IMG/VR virus record: IMGVR_UViG_3300046011_000019
Location: 1-20,453 of that record
DNA from: a virus
DNA: 20,453 nucleotides
Strand: one strand, 5' to 3'
Translations under genes and position numbers: made by a program
Notes under the pieces: model-generated
Told to the model about the DNA's origin: nothing
Databases searched by the model: none
What the model saw: only the letters and a program-made list of their open reading frames with translations
In this document: positions 1-7,007 of the stretch, in pieces
Numbering within the stretch: position 1 is the stretch's first letter
How the letters are laid out: the number at the start of each line of letters is the position of its first letter

Positions 1-796
1 CATTGAAACAGCTCAAATCTTCGAAAGAATGATGCTACAGGCTACAGGTACGCTAGATACAGCTAATTTACCTGCTCAAGTCAGTGGTGGTGATGCAGCA
101 GCGGCTGGTTTAGCGATGGCTGTTAGCGGTATCATCAAGAAGAATAAGCGTTCCTTAGTGAATTTCCAAGAAGATTTCCTTATTCCGTTCGTACAGAAAG
201 CTGCATGGCGGTATATGCAGTTTGCTCCTGACCGTTATCCTGTAAAAGACTTTGAGTTTATCCCAACAGGTACGTTAGGGATGGTTGCTAGAGAGTTTGA
301 ACAGGCTCAAATGATGGCAATGATGTCTACGTTAGGGCCAAACAGTCCTATCGTACCGTTATTGCTGCAAGGAATCGTTGAATACTCATCGTTACCTAAC
401 CGTGAGAGCTTACTACAGCAACTTCAGCAGCTAACACAGCCAAATCCTGAGCAACAACAGGCTCAACAGCAAGCTACACAGCTTCAATTGGCTGATGCAC
501 AAGCTACCGTACAGGAAAAGCAAGCCAGAGCACAGAAAGCAGCAGCAGAGGCTCAGAAAGCGTCTATAGAGGCTCAGTTAATGCCTGAAGAGGTAAGAGC
601 TAAGATCGTTAATGCAGCCACTCAGAACCTTCCTAACAACGATGACTCAGCAGAGCGTGAATTCCAACGTAGAATCAAGATTGCTGAATTAATGTTGAAG
701 GAAGAAGATATTAAGAGTAACGAAAACATTGCCAAGATGCAGATGGAGACTAAAAAGCAAGTTGATAAGCAGTTCAATGACGCTCTTGGTGAGTAA
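1..796 (+). CDS. Portal (head-to-tail connector) protein, C-terminal part
   Basis: The reading frame is open from base 2 through the first ATG at 29, so this is the C-terminal 264 or so residues of a gene that begins off the left edge. T7 gp8, the best-known relative by role, is 536 residues, so about half is present. The first part is a mixed helical segment with the 'EQAQMMAMM' and 'LGPNSPIVP' stretches typical of podovirus connectors. It is followed by a Gln/Ala-rich, probably coiled-coil tail (residues about 130-185 counted from base 29) and a charged helical end. Portal proteins form the dodecameric vertex through which DNA is packaged and ejected. Position just before fibre, scaffold and capsid genes supports the call. 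The fold assignment is from family knowledge; no catalytic motif exists to confirm it. Confidence 0.8.
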   Translation, partial: IETAQIFERMMLQATGTLDTANLPAQVSGGDAAAAGLAMAVSGIIKKNKRSLVNFQEDFLIPFVQKAAWRYMQFAPDRYPVKDFEFIPTGTLGMVAREFEQAQMMAMMSTLGPNSPIVPLLLQGIVEYSSLPNRESLLQQLQQLTQPNPEQQQAQQQATQLQLADAQATVQEKQARAQKAAAEAQKASIEAQLMPEEVRAKIVNAATQNLPNNDDSAEREFQRRIKIAELMLKEEDIKSNENIAKMQMETKKQVDKQFNDALGE

Positions 797-798
797 TC

Positions 799-1359
799 AT
801 GGATGAGGAAAAGCTACTACAGCTCGCTGCTGTTGTTGGTAAGCTAAAGAAAAAAGTAAGTGAGTTAGACTCCAAAGCAGATACCATCATTAAGCTGGAA
901 GGACCACAAGGTAAACAAGGTCCAAGAGGTGAAAAAGGTAATCCTGGTAAAGATGGACTACCAGGAAAAGATGGTAGAGATGGTGTTGATGGTAAAGATG
1001 GTAAGGACGGTAAAGCAGGTAAGGATGGTGTATCTGTTGTTGATGCTTACATTGACATTGACAACTCACTGGTACTTAAACTGTCTAATGGTATTGAAGT
1101 CAGTGCTGGTGAGTTACCACAGACTTCTAAGTCCAAGGACAACATATACATTCAGAATACACAGCAGTTTGGACTAGATGGTTTACCTGATGCCTCTGAA
1201 GATCCTGTACCAGAATACTTTCTTGTTAGACAAGACGGACAATGGAAGAAAGCATCGTTTACTTACTTACTTGGTTGGCTTAGTGTTGCGAACATCCTGG
1301 CTACTGAAAACGGTAATTTACTTACCACAGAAGCTGGTGACTACATTATCATGGAGTAG
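799..1359 (+). CDS. Collagen-like fibre protein
   Basis: This is a 186-residue protein. Residues 1-34 are a charged, heptad-like helix that could act as a trimerising or attachment segment. Residues 35-79 are 15 uninterrupted Gly-X-Y triplets, rich in G-K-D with G-N-P and G-L-P, which is the signature of a collagen triple helix. The remaining C-terminal domain is globular and ends in a '[16 protein letters not shown]' type motif that is common at the ends of phage fibre proteins. Collagen-like repeats occur in phage fibres and tail appendages as trimeric spacers. The gene starts 2 bases after the portal stop and 2 bases before the next fibre gene, so it is probably co-translated with them. 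A structural fibre role is inferred from the repeat and the context; which appendage it belongs to is unknown. Confidence 0.8.
   Translation: MDEEKLLQLAAVVGKLKKKVSELDSKADTIIKLEGPQGKQGPRGEKGNPGKDGLPGKDGRDGVDGKDGKDGKAGKDGVSVVDAYIDIDNSLVLKLSNGIEVSAGELPQTSKSKDNIYIQNTQQFGLDGLPDASEDPVPEYFLVRQDGQWKKASFTYLLGWLSVANILATENGNLLTTEAGDYIIME
903..1037 (+). repeat. Gly-X-Y collagen-like repeat region
   Basis: The codons for residues 35-79 of the collagen-like protein form 15 consecutive 9-base Gly-X-Y units. At the DNA level the stretch is dominated by near-repeats of GGT AAA GAT/GAC, so it could expand or contract by recombination or slippage. Confidence 0.8.
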
Positions 1360-1361
1360 AC

Positions 1362-2012
1362 ATGGCTGACATAAAGATATCAGCACTATCAAATGCATCA
1401 GCACTGGCTGGTACTGAAGTTGTACCTATTGTACAGGGTGGTAACACAGTAAAGACAACCCTTAGTAACATTGCTGCTTTGTCAGGCAATGGCACAGTAA
1501 CATCAGTAGCTATGTCAGTACCTACTGGATTAACTGTAACAGGATCACCAGTAACATCAGCAGGTACGTTAGCAGTATCGTATACAGCTGGTTATGCAAT
1601 ACCGACCACAGCAAAGCAAACTGATTGGGATACTGCTTATGGATGGGGTAATCATGCCTCTGCTGGTTATGCGGTAGGAACAACAACAATCACTGCCGGT
1701 ACTGGGTTGTCTGGTGGTGGTGATTTGTCCGCTAACAGAACCATTAACTTAGCGAACACAGCGGTTACAGCAGGTTCATACACTAACGCTAATATCACTG
1801 TTGATGCACAAGGTCGTATCACAGCAGCAGCAAACGGTACAGGTGGTGGAGGCGGTGGTTCTAGTACAATATTAGAAAACCTACGAACCATATCATCTAA
1901 CTATACAATAACAGACGGTTACAACGGATTAAGCGTTGGTCCTGTAACAATTAACTCAAATGCTTCAGTAACTGTAGGAACAGATGAGCGTTGGGTTGTT
2001 CTTGGTTTTTAG
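1362..2012 (+). CDS. Tail fibre protein (Ser/Thr/Gly-rich)
   Basis: This is a 216-residue, low-charge, Ser/Thr/Gly/Ala-rich protein of the kind found in phage fibre shafts. The N terminus 'MADIKISAL' followed by a 'PIVQGG' segment is a recurrent fibre start. Residues 88-103 carry a W-D-x-A-Y-G-W-G-N-H repeat unit, and residues 133-159 carry the widespread fibre motif around '[11 protein letters not shown]'. A poly-Gly linker follows at residues 160-166 and then a short C-terminal beta-rich piece. No signal peptide or membrane segment is visible. It sits 2 bases after the collagen-like gene. Its stop codon TAG is part of the Shine-Dalgarno sequence of the next gene. It probably contributes to the host-recognition apparatus; the receptor is unknown. 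Confidence 0.75.
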   Translation: MADIKISALSNASALAGTEVVPIVQGGNTVKTTLSNIAALSGNGTVTSVAMSVPTGLTVTGSPVTSAGTLAVSYTAGYAIPTTAKQTDWDTAYGWGNHASAGYAVGTTTITAGTGLSGGGDLSANRTINLANTAVTAGSYTNANITVDAQGRITAAANGTGGGGGGSSTILENLRTISSNYTITDGYNGLSVGPVTINSNASVTVGTDERWVVLGF

Positions 2013-2021
2013 GAGAGTAAA

Positions 2022-2744
2022 GTGAGTAATCTCAAAGTCCAGGGTAATGCAAGCGGTACTGGAACAACTACGATACAGTCAGCAAATACTTCTTCTAGCA
2101 CAACATTTACGTTACCTGCCACAGATGGAACAAATGGTCAGTTCTTAAGTACGGACGGATCAGGCAATTTAACGTTTAGTTCTGCTGCTGGTGGTGGTTC
2201 TGTCACTACTGTATCCGTTGTTTCAGCTAATGGTTTAGCAGGAACAGTTGCTAATGCTTCATCAACACCAGCAATTACTTTATCAACATCAATAACAGGT
2301 GTTTTAAAAGGTAATGGTACAGCAATATCTGCCGCTACTGCTGGTACTGATTATGTAGTTCCTGGAGGTGCGCTAGGAACACCTTCTTCTGGAACACTAT
2401 CAAGTTGTACAGTAGACGGAACTAACAAGGTTGGTTATATCGGTGCTCCACAAAGTACAAATACAACAGTTGCTGCTAGTGACGCAGGAAAGCATATTTA
2501 CTTTACTGGTGGATCGACAGCAACATTAACGGTTAACACCAACGCAACAACAGCCATTGACGTAGGAACAACCATTCTTGTTGTTAACAACAATTCAGGG
2601 AACCTAACAATATCTGGTGCTGGTGTTACTTTCCAGCTTGCTAACGGAGCAACAGGAAACAGGACAGTAGCAACAAAGGGAATGGCTACGTTACTTAAAG
2701 TAGCTACAGATACTTGGTATGTTTCTGGCGCAGGAGTGACCTAA
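2022..2744 (+). CDS. Tail fibre protein (Ser/Thr-rich), GTG start
   Basis: This is a 240-residue Thr/Ser/Asn/Gly-rich protein. It starts with GTG at 2022, chosen because AGGAGAG at 2011-2017 lies just upstream and no better ATG is near. The segment 'GVLKGNGTAI' followed by 'AGTDYVVPGG' (about residues 92-116) is a standard phage fibre/appendage motif. The C-terminal half ('AASDAGKHIYFT' through 'TWYVSGAGV') looks like a beta-sandwich or beta-helix end domain. It is sandwiched between another fibre gene (9-base gap) and the glycine-rich gene (1-base gap), so it is most likely a fibre or fibre-tip component translated in series with them. The exact role and the receptor are unknown. Confidence 0.75.
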   Translation: MSNLKVQGNASGTGTTTIQSANTSSSTTFTLPATDGTNGQFLSTDGSGNLTFSSAAGGGSVTTVSVVSANGLAGTVANASSTPAITLSTSITGVLKGNGTAISAATAGTDYVVPGGALGTPSSGTLSSCTVDGTNKVGYIGAPQSTNTTVAASDAGKHIYFTGGSTATLTVNTNATTAIDVGTTILVVNNNSGNLTISGAGVTFQLANGATGNRTVATKGMATLLKVATDTWYVSGAGVT

Positions 2745-2745
2745 C

Positions 2746-4422
2746 ATGGCTGGCGCATTAAGTGCAATGATTGCTGCTGCTTTTTCTGGCAGCTCGGCTG
2801 GCTACACCATCGTCCAAACCTTTACCGCTACGTCCACTTGGACTTGCCCTACTGGGGTGACTGAGGTTGAATATTTGGTTGTTGCGGGTGGCGGAGGCGG
2901 TGGTGGCGCATACGGCGGTGGTGGTGGGGCCGGAGGATTTAGAGCTGGAACCGGCCTCAGTGTTACTGCGGGAACTGATTACACAATTACCGTTGGGTCT
3001 GGAGGCGCAAGCGGTTCACCATCTAATACAACTAATACAGGTGGTGATGGTGGTTCATCTTCTATAGGATCACCAGCTTCAATTACATCAGCCGGTGGTG
3101 GCGGCGCCCCTGGATACCTACCTGTCAATGGTAGTGGCAGATCTGGTGGTTCTGGAGGAGGTGGTATTTTAGGCGGCCCAGGTGGCGCGGCTTCTCCATC
3201 AGGTCAAGGCAATGCGGGAGGAAGCGGAAACGGGGCTAGCGGTGCTGGAGGCGGCGGAGGAGGGGCTGGTGGGGCAGGACAGCCTGGGCAAAATCCTTCT
3301 GCTGGAGGCAATGGCGGTTTAGCTGGAACCTCAACAATTACAGGTTCAACGGTTTATTATGCAGGCGGCGGCGGAGGAGGGGCTTATGGCAACGTCACTG
3401 CCGGTTTAGGTGGTGGTACTGCTACAACTTCTCAAAAAGGCGGTGGAGGAGATGGAAACGGTTCTGATACTGGGACTGGTGCAGGTACAGCAGGAACCGC
3501 AAACACAGGCGGTGGCGGAGGTGGAGGTGGTAAAGGTTCTCCAGCTTACGCAGCAGCGGTCGGTGGAGCAGGCGGCTCCGGCATTGTTATCCTAAAGTAC
3601 ACCGTACCATCACAAACCGTATTTGTGTTTAAAGGCACTACAACGTGGAAATGTCCTACGGGTGTGACCTCTGTTGACTACCTTGTGGTTGCGGGTGGTG
3701 GGGGTGGGGGAAGACTCGGTGGCGGTGGAGGTGCTGGTGGTTACCGCACTGCTTCAGGAGTAACTGTTACGGCTGGAAATAATTACACAATTACTGTCGG
3801 CGCTGGCGGGGCAGGTTCAACAGCAAGGACGAGTAAAGGCACGACAGGAGATCCATCATCTATTGCACAAGTAGAAGGAAGCCCATCGTTCACAACCATT
3901 ACGTCTGCAGGAGGTGGCGGGGCTGGTTCTTATGAGTCGCCTGCACAAGCGGGGTTGACAGGAGGATCGGGCGGCGGGAGTGCAGGAACAGGCTCTACGG
4001 CTGGCGGTCCTGCGTCAACTTCTCCATCAGGGCAGGGCAATGACGGTGGGGCAAGTTCAAACAATGTTGGTGCTGGCGGTGGTGGTGGCGCTGGCGCTAC
4101 TGGTGGAAATGCCTCTGGGTCAACTGGTGGAAACGGTGGGGCAGGAATTTTAGGTCCATCGTATGCAAGCACTTACGGAGCGGCTGGTCCTGGTGGGTCT
4201 CCTGCTACGGGATATTACTCTGGAGGTGGCGGCGGCGCAGGTGATACTGCTGGAAGCGGAGGTTATGGTGGCGGCGGTGGCGGCACTACGGGCAATACAA
4301 ACGGGACAAATGGCTCAACAAATTCTGGTGGCGGTGCAGGTGGAGCTAGGGACTTCAATGGCGCAGGCGGCAATGGAGGAACAGGCGGTTCCGGTATCGT
4401 CATCATAAAAATAAATCAATAA
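2746..4422 (+). CDS. Glycine-rich fibre/adhesin-like protein with internal duplication
   Basis: This is a 558-residue protein dominated by glycine runs. After a short N-terminal hydrophobic/small-residue stretch it contains two homologous halves, residues about 20-287 and 291-558. Each begins with a W-x-C-P-T-G-V-x-x-V-x-Y-L-V-V-A-G-G core, carries a conserved 'TITVG' strand about 50 residues later, continues through long poly-Gly stretches, and closes with G-G-S-G-I-V-I-x-K. This matches the glycine-rich domain family seen in many phage and bacterial surface proteins. Poly-glycine-II sandwiches form the receptor-binding tips of some phage fibres, such as the S16 gp38 adhesin. That structure is an analogy here, not demonstrated. 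The DNA is richer in G+C than its flanks. It is probably a receptor-binding or decorating protein. Confidence 0.75.
   Translation: MAGALSAMIAAAFSGSSAGYTIVQTFTATSTWTCPTGVTEVEYLVVAGGGGGGGAYGGGGGAGGFRAGTGLSVTAGTDYTITVGSGGASGSPSNTTNTGGDGGSSSIGSPASITSAGGGGAPGYLPVNGSGRSGGSGGGGILGGPGGAASPSGQGNAGGSGNGASGAGGGGGGAGGAGQPGQNPSAGGNGGLAGTSTITGSTVYYAGGGGGGAYGNVTAGLGGGTATTSQKGGGGDGNGSDTGTGAGTAGTANTGGGGGGGGKGSPAYAAAVGGAGGSGIVILKYTVPSQTVFVFKGTTTWKCPTGVTSVDYLVVAGGGGGGRLGGGGGAGGYRTASGVTVTAGNNYTITVGAGGAGSTARTSKGTTGDPSSIAQVEGSPSFTTITSAGGGGAGSYESPAQAGLTGGSGGGSAGTGSTAGGPASTSPSGQGNDGGASSNNVGAGGGGGAGATGGNASGSTGGNGGAGILGPSYASTYGAAGPGGSPATGYYSGGGGGAGDTAGSGGYGGGGGGTTGNTNGTNGSTNSGGGAGGARDFNGAGGNGGTGGSGIVIIKINQ
2803..3600 (+). 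repeat. Glycine-rich module, copy 1 of tandem duplication
   Basis: This is the first half of the internal duplication in the glycine-rich protein. It runs from the strand before W-T-C-P-T-G-V to the closing G-G-S-G-I-V-I-L-K. It aligns by eye with bases 3601-4419. The poly-Gly cores vary in length between copies while the framework strands are conserved. Confidence 0.7.
3601..4419 (+). repeat. Glycine-rich module, copy 2 of tandem duplication
   Basis: This is the second half of the duplication. It begins with the segment leading to W-K-C-P-T-G-V and ends with G-G-S-G-I-V-I-I-K at the C terminus. A third, more distant copy forms the C-terminal half of the fibre gene at 8204-9166. Confidence 0.7.
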
Positions 4423-4430
4423 GAGGGTAT

Positions 4431-4685
4431 ATGACAACAAAGGTATTTAGGTTCCTGGGGATTGATACAGCAATGCACTTGCTTCGTCCAGGTGCTAAAT
4501 GGGAAATCAGTAACAACGTCTTTACAAGGTGGGATGATCCACGGCCATGCCCAAGCATAGAAGAAGTGTATTGGGTCATTGACAAGATTCGTGAGTTTGA
4601 GGACAGCATCCCTACGATCTACACGGACGAGCAGTTAAAAGAGATGGGTATAGCCCGTGAGGAATTCCAACGTGCAGTTGCATAA
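4431..4685 (+). CDS. Small conserved phage protein of unknown function
   Basis: This is an 84-residue soluble protein. It resembles small proteins that I recall from marine and cyanophage genomes near fibre and oxygenase genes, with an 'FRFLGIDTAMHLLRP' start and an 'ISNNxFTRWDDPRPCP' core. I know no biochemical function for it. There is no membrane segment or signal peptide. The C-terminal half is an acidic helix. GAGGG at 4423-4427 precedes the ATG, fused to the stop codon of the glycine-rich gene. Its 3' end overlaps the start of the oxygenase gene by 14 bases, which suggests translational coupling and a shared task, possibly in fibre maturation or assembly. That role is inference from position only. 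Confidence 0.65.
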   Translation: MTTKVFRFLGIDTAMHLLRPGAKWEISNNVFTRWDDPRPCPSIEEVYWVIDKIREFEDSIPTIYTDEQLKEMGIAREEFQRAVA

Positions 4686-5274
4686 CCTATTCCCAACCCC
4701 TGTAGGCTTTGCAGAGCTTGGTAGACCTCTGAGCGATGAGGAGTTGTTCTTCATCCGTGAGCTTCAGACGCGACCCAACATGGGTAACACCACAAGCACG
4801 AACAACTTTGTGCTGCGTGACCCTGCGTTAACCTCACTGCGATCATTCATAGAAGATAGCGTCTCGGATTACTTCAAAAGCACAGTCAATCCTAAGCACA
4901 ATGTCAGCCTGAGAGTCACGCAAAGCTGGTGTAACTACTCAGAACCAGGGCAGTATCACCACAAACACGCACATCCTAATAGCTACATCTCAGGCGTGTT
5001 TTATGTGCAGACCAACGCTGATGACAGGATTTACTTTTACCGTGATGGCTGGCAGCAAATCAAGTTTCCGCCGGAGCAGTGGAACCCGTACAACTCTGAA
5101 AGCTGGTGGTTTGAAGCCACTGCTGGCAAGCTGATTCTGTTTCCATCGTCACTGACGCATATGGTTCCTGAAGTCAAAGGCGATGACACTCGGATTAGCT
5201 TATCGTTTAACACCTTCCCTGTCGGTGTTGTCGGGGAAGAAATGGATTTAACTGGATTAAAGCTGGAGGCGTAA
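4672..5274 (+). CDS. Putative 2OG-Fe(II) oxygenase (TIGR02466-like)
   Basis: This is a 200-residue protein. The GTG at 4672 is chosen as start because it gives the family-like N terminus M-Q-L-H-N-L-F-P-T-P and has GAGG at 4659-4662 with a 9-base spacer. An upstream GTG at 4657 would add five residues. The core shows S-W-C-N-Y then H-H-K-H-A-H-P-N-S-Y-I-S-G-V-F-Y-V (residues about 85-112). A later H in S-L-T-H-M-V-P-E-V (H163) and R174 are candidates for the distal iron ligand and the 2-oxoglutarate-binding arginine. These features match the putative 2OG-Fe(II) oxygenase family TIGR02466/2OG-FeII_Oxy_5. The classical HxD/E is not obvious; H-x-H is present instead, as I recall for this family. 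The substrate is unknown. It overlaps the next gene by one base. Confidence 0.75.
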   Translation: MQLHNLFPTPVGFAELGRPLSDEELFFIRELQTRPNMGNTTSTNNFVLRDPALTSLRSFIEDSVSDYFKSTVNPKHNVSLRVTQSWCNYSEPGQYHHKHAHPNSYISGVFYVQTNADDRIYFYRDGWQQIKFPPEQWNPYNSESWWFEATAGKLILFPSSLTHMVPEVKGDDTRISLSFNTFPVGVVGEEMDLTGLKLEA

Positions 5275-5633
5275 TGGCTCACTTTGCAAAGATTGATGAA
5301 AATAATGTTGTTACTCAAGTAGTGGTTGTTGACAACAAAGATACTTCTGATGCTGAAGGTGTAGAAAAAGAACACATCGGTGCAGCTCACTTAGAGAAGA
5401 TCTTAGGTGGTAACTGGAAACAAACCTCTTACAACGGTAACTTTAGAAAGAACTATGCTGGTATTGGTTATACGTACAGATCAGACATTGATGCTTTTGT
5501 ACCACCTAAACCATTTCCATCTTGGTTACTTAATGCAGATGCTCAGTGGGAAGCCCCTGTAGCAATGCCTACAGATGGTCAGATGTATTCATGGGATGAA
5601 GAAAATATTAACTGGGTATTGACAAATATGTAA
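5274..5633 (+). CDS. Conserved phage protein with AGIG motif (fibre-associated?)
   Basis: This is a 119-residue protein of a type I recall as common in marine and cyanophage genomes ('MAHFAKID', 'VVVVDNKD', 'WKQTSYNGNFRKNYAGIGYTY', 'PPKPFPSW', ending with 'YSWDEENINWV'). No function is established that I know of. The N-terminal and central motifs match those of the shorter protein at 9175-9426, and both lie downstream of glycine-rich fibre genes. A role as a fibre cap, adaptor or assembly factor is therefore plausible but inferred. The ATG overlaps the oxygenase stop as taATG, so translation is probably coupled. The DNA here returns to the AT-rich composition of the rest of the window (19, 25, 23 and 22 G+C per 60-base line across 5281-5520). 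Confidence 0.7.
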   Translation: MAHFAKIDENNVVTQVVVVDNKDTSDAEGVEKEHIGAAHLEKILGGNWKQTSYNGNFRKNYAGIGYTYRSDIDAFVPPKPFPSWLLNADAQWEAPVAMPTDGQMYSWDEENINWVLTNM

Positions 5634-5641
5634 AAACATGC

Positions 5642-5670
5642 TTGACAAATTAATAAAGATGTGGTAAAAT
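5642..5670 (+). promoter_or_regulatory. Sigma70-type promoter with extended -10
   Basis: TTGACA at 5642-5647 is a perfect -35 hexamer. It is separated by exactly 17 bases from TAAAAT at 5665-5670 (one mismatch to TATAAT). The bases TGG at 5662-5664 form an extended -10 (TGn). It lies in the 44-base gap before the gene at 5678. The expected transcription start is 5676-5678, at or next to the ATG. It would drive the scaffold-capsid unit through host RNA polymerase. Confidence 0.8.
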
Positions 5671-5677
5671 AACAACA

Positions 5678-5923
5678 ATGGATACTACTAAGTTACTAAG
5701 ATACTACGAAGAGCGATTCGACCTCATGAGCCATCCAGGATGGAAAACTCTATTGGAAGACGCTAAAGAGTACAGAGACGCAGTAGCGGACATAACCACT
5801 ATCTCTAGTGGAGAAGAACTACAAGAACGTAAAGGTCAACTAAAAGCTTTAGATTGGCTCCTAACGATGCATGAAGTTTGGGAAAAAGCCTATGAGGATT
5901 TAGTCAATGAGGATACTAAATGA
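5678..5923 (+). CDS. Small helical phage protein of unknown function
   Basis: This is an 81-residue, charged, probably all-helical protein starting 'MDTTKLLRYYEERFDLMSHPGW' and containing an E-L-Q-E-R-K-G-Q-L-K-A-L-D-W-L-L segment. Similar small proteins sit upstream of scaffold and capsid genes in other marine podophages as far as I recall, but I know no function. There is no Shine-Dalgarno sequence before the ATG. Instead the -10 of a near-consensus promoter ends only 7 bases upstream, so its mRNA would be leaderless or nearly so. The 3' end overlaps the next gene by 17 bases. Possible roles include head assembly or early regulation of the unit; neither is supported by a motif. Confidence 0.75.
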   Translation: MDTTKLLRYYEERFDLMSHPGWKTLLEDAKEYRDAVADITTISSGEELQERKGQLKALDWLLTMHEVWEKAYEDLVNEDTK

Positions 5924-6146
5924 TTTTGAATGTGAGAACCATCACGTAACTGAACACTTCGTTGATAGTTCCGTAAGTAGTGTGCAGTGCCCGTACTGTG
6001 ATTTGTTAGCACATCGTAAGTTAGCAGCTCCTAGGAGTAAATTGGAAGGCATCACAGGTGCTTTTCCAACCGCTCATGATCGATGGGCAACAGTCCATGA
6101 ACAGGCAGCAAACGTAGCAAGATCTAAGTCCTACTATGAGGGATAA
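5907..6146 (+). CDS. Small zinc-ribbon-like phage protein
   Basis: This is a 79-residue protein. A first half-site C-x3-H-H (Cys at residue 9) and a second half-site C-P-Y-C (about residues 29-32) are spaced like a zinc ribbon of the FmdB-like phage type. A basic stretch follows (H-R-K-L-A-A-P-R-S-K-L) and then a segment F-P-x-A-H-D-R-W-A-x-V-H-E that recurs in such phage proteins. Zinc binding and nucleic-acid or protein contact are inferred; the first half-site replaces one Cys by His. It starts inside the 3' end of the preceding gene (17-base overlap), which suggests translational coupling. It is followed by a 55-base gap before the scaffold gene. The role is unknown. Confidence 0.7.
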   Translation: MRILNDFECENHHVTEHFVDSSVSSVQCPYCDLLAHRKLAAPRSKLEGITGAFPTAHDRWATVHEQAANVARSKSYYEG

Positions 6147-6201
6147 CTTAGATTTCTTTTTAATTCCTAACAATTGGGTTATACCCGACTAGGAGAAGCA
6201 G

Positions 6202-6984
6202 ATGGCTGAATTTGTAGAATCTCTAGATGAAGAAGTAGGTAACGATGAATTTCAAGCTGTAGAGGCTAAGGCTGAAGCAGCACCAACTCAGGAAGAACCT
6301 ACGATCCCTGAGAAGTATAAGGGTAAATCGTTAGATGACATCATAAGGATGCATCAAGAGGCTGAAAAGCTAATTGGTCGTCAAGCACAAGAAGTTGGAG
6401 AAGTTCGTAAGTTAGCTGATGAACTCATCAAAAGGCAAATCACACCGCAGGATCAACCTGCTAAAGCTATCGAAGATGATACTGACTTTTTTGCCGATCC
6501 TGTTAAGGCAGTTAACAAAGCAGTTGAATCCCATCCAGCAGTTGTCCAAGCTCAACAGGCTGCGGCACAGATGGCAAGGATGCAAACTGCAAACAGGCTA
6601 GCTCAATCGCATCCAGATTATACACAGGTCATTACTGATCCTGAGTTTGCTACCTGGGTGAATGAGTCACCTGTACGTCAAAGATTGTACCTAGCAGCGG
6701 ACAAACAATTTGACTATGACTCAGCTCATGAACTACTGTCCAACTTCAAAGCATTGAAGAAAGCTAAACAGGAAACTGTTCAGCAAGCAGCACAGCAGTT
6801 ACAGAGCCAAAGAGATCAAACCTTGAAAGCAGCTACGGTAGCGGTTGATGGTGCTACTGGTGAAACGAGCAAGAAAATTTATCGTCGAGCAGATCTTATT
6901 CGGCTCCAAATGACTGACCCTGAGCGTTATATGGCACTACAAGATGACATCATATCAGCCTATAACGAAGGTAGGGTTCGATAA
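6202..6984 (+). CDS. Capsid scaffolding protein (T7 gp9-like role)
   Basis: This is a 260-residue, acidic-to-neutral, highly helical protein; T7 gp9 is 307 residues. It opens with an acidic, disordered stretch (residues 1-35). A 'YKGKSLDDIIRMHQEAEKLIGRQ' type segment follows at about 38-62, which is characteristic of podovirus scaffold proteins. After that come long Gln/Ala helices and a basic C-terminal helix region, which in scaffolds contacts the coat protein. AGGAGAAG at 6191-6198 gives a strong ribosome-binding site. Its place immediately before the major capsid gene is the classic scaffold-capsid order. It would guide procapsid assembly and then leave the head. No protease domain is seen. 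Confidence 0.85.
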   Translation: MAEFVESLDEEVGNDEFQAVEAKAEAAPTQEEPTIPEKYKGKSLDDIIRMHQEAEKLIGRQAQEVGEVRKLADELIKRQITPQDQPAKAIEDDTDFFADPVKAVNKAVESHPAVVQAQQAAAQMARMQTANRLAQSHPDYTQVITDPEFATWVNESPVRQRLYLAADKQFDYDSAHELLSNFKALKKAKQETVQQAAQQLQSQRDQTLKAATVAVDGATGETSKKIYRRADLIRLQMTDPERYMALQDDIISAYNEGRVR

Positions 6985-6987
6985 CCT

Positions 6988-7007
6988 AAACTTAAAGGAA
7001 ACTTAAA
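6988..7007 (+). promoter_or_regulatory. Capsid gene ribosome-binding site within a 9-base direct repeat
   Basis: AAACTTAAA occurs at 6988-6996 and again at 6999-7007, directly abutting the capsid ATG at 7008. The purine-rich Shine-Dalgarno element AAAGGAAA spans the join (6994-7001). The AT-rich repeat should keep the site unstructured, which fits a strongly translated gene. Whether the repeat has any other role is unknown. Confidence 0.5.

Noticed and set aside
3930-4172. Minus-strand Pro/Ala-rich frame within the glycine-rich gene.
   Set aside because: It is the complement of GGN-rich coding sequence; stop codons are scarce for compositional reasons and there is no ribosome-binding site.
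6173-6190. GGGT-TAT-ACCC inverted repeat with a TTATAC element before the scaffold gene, considered as terminator, operator or promoter.
   Set aside because: The stem is only 4 bp, no T run follows, and there is no convincing -35 at the proper distance.
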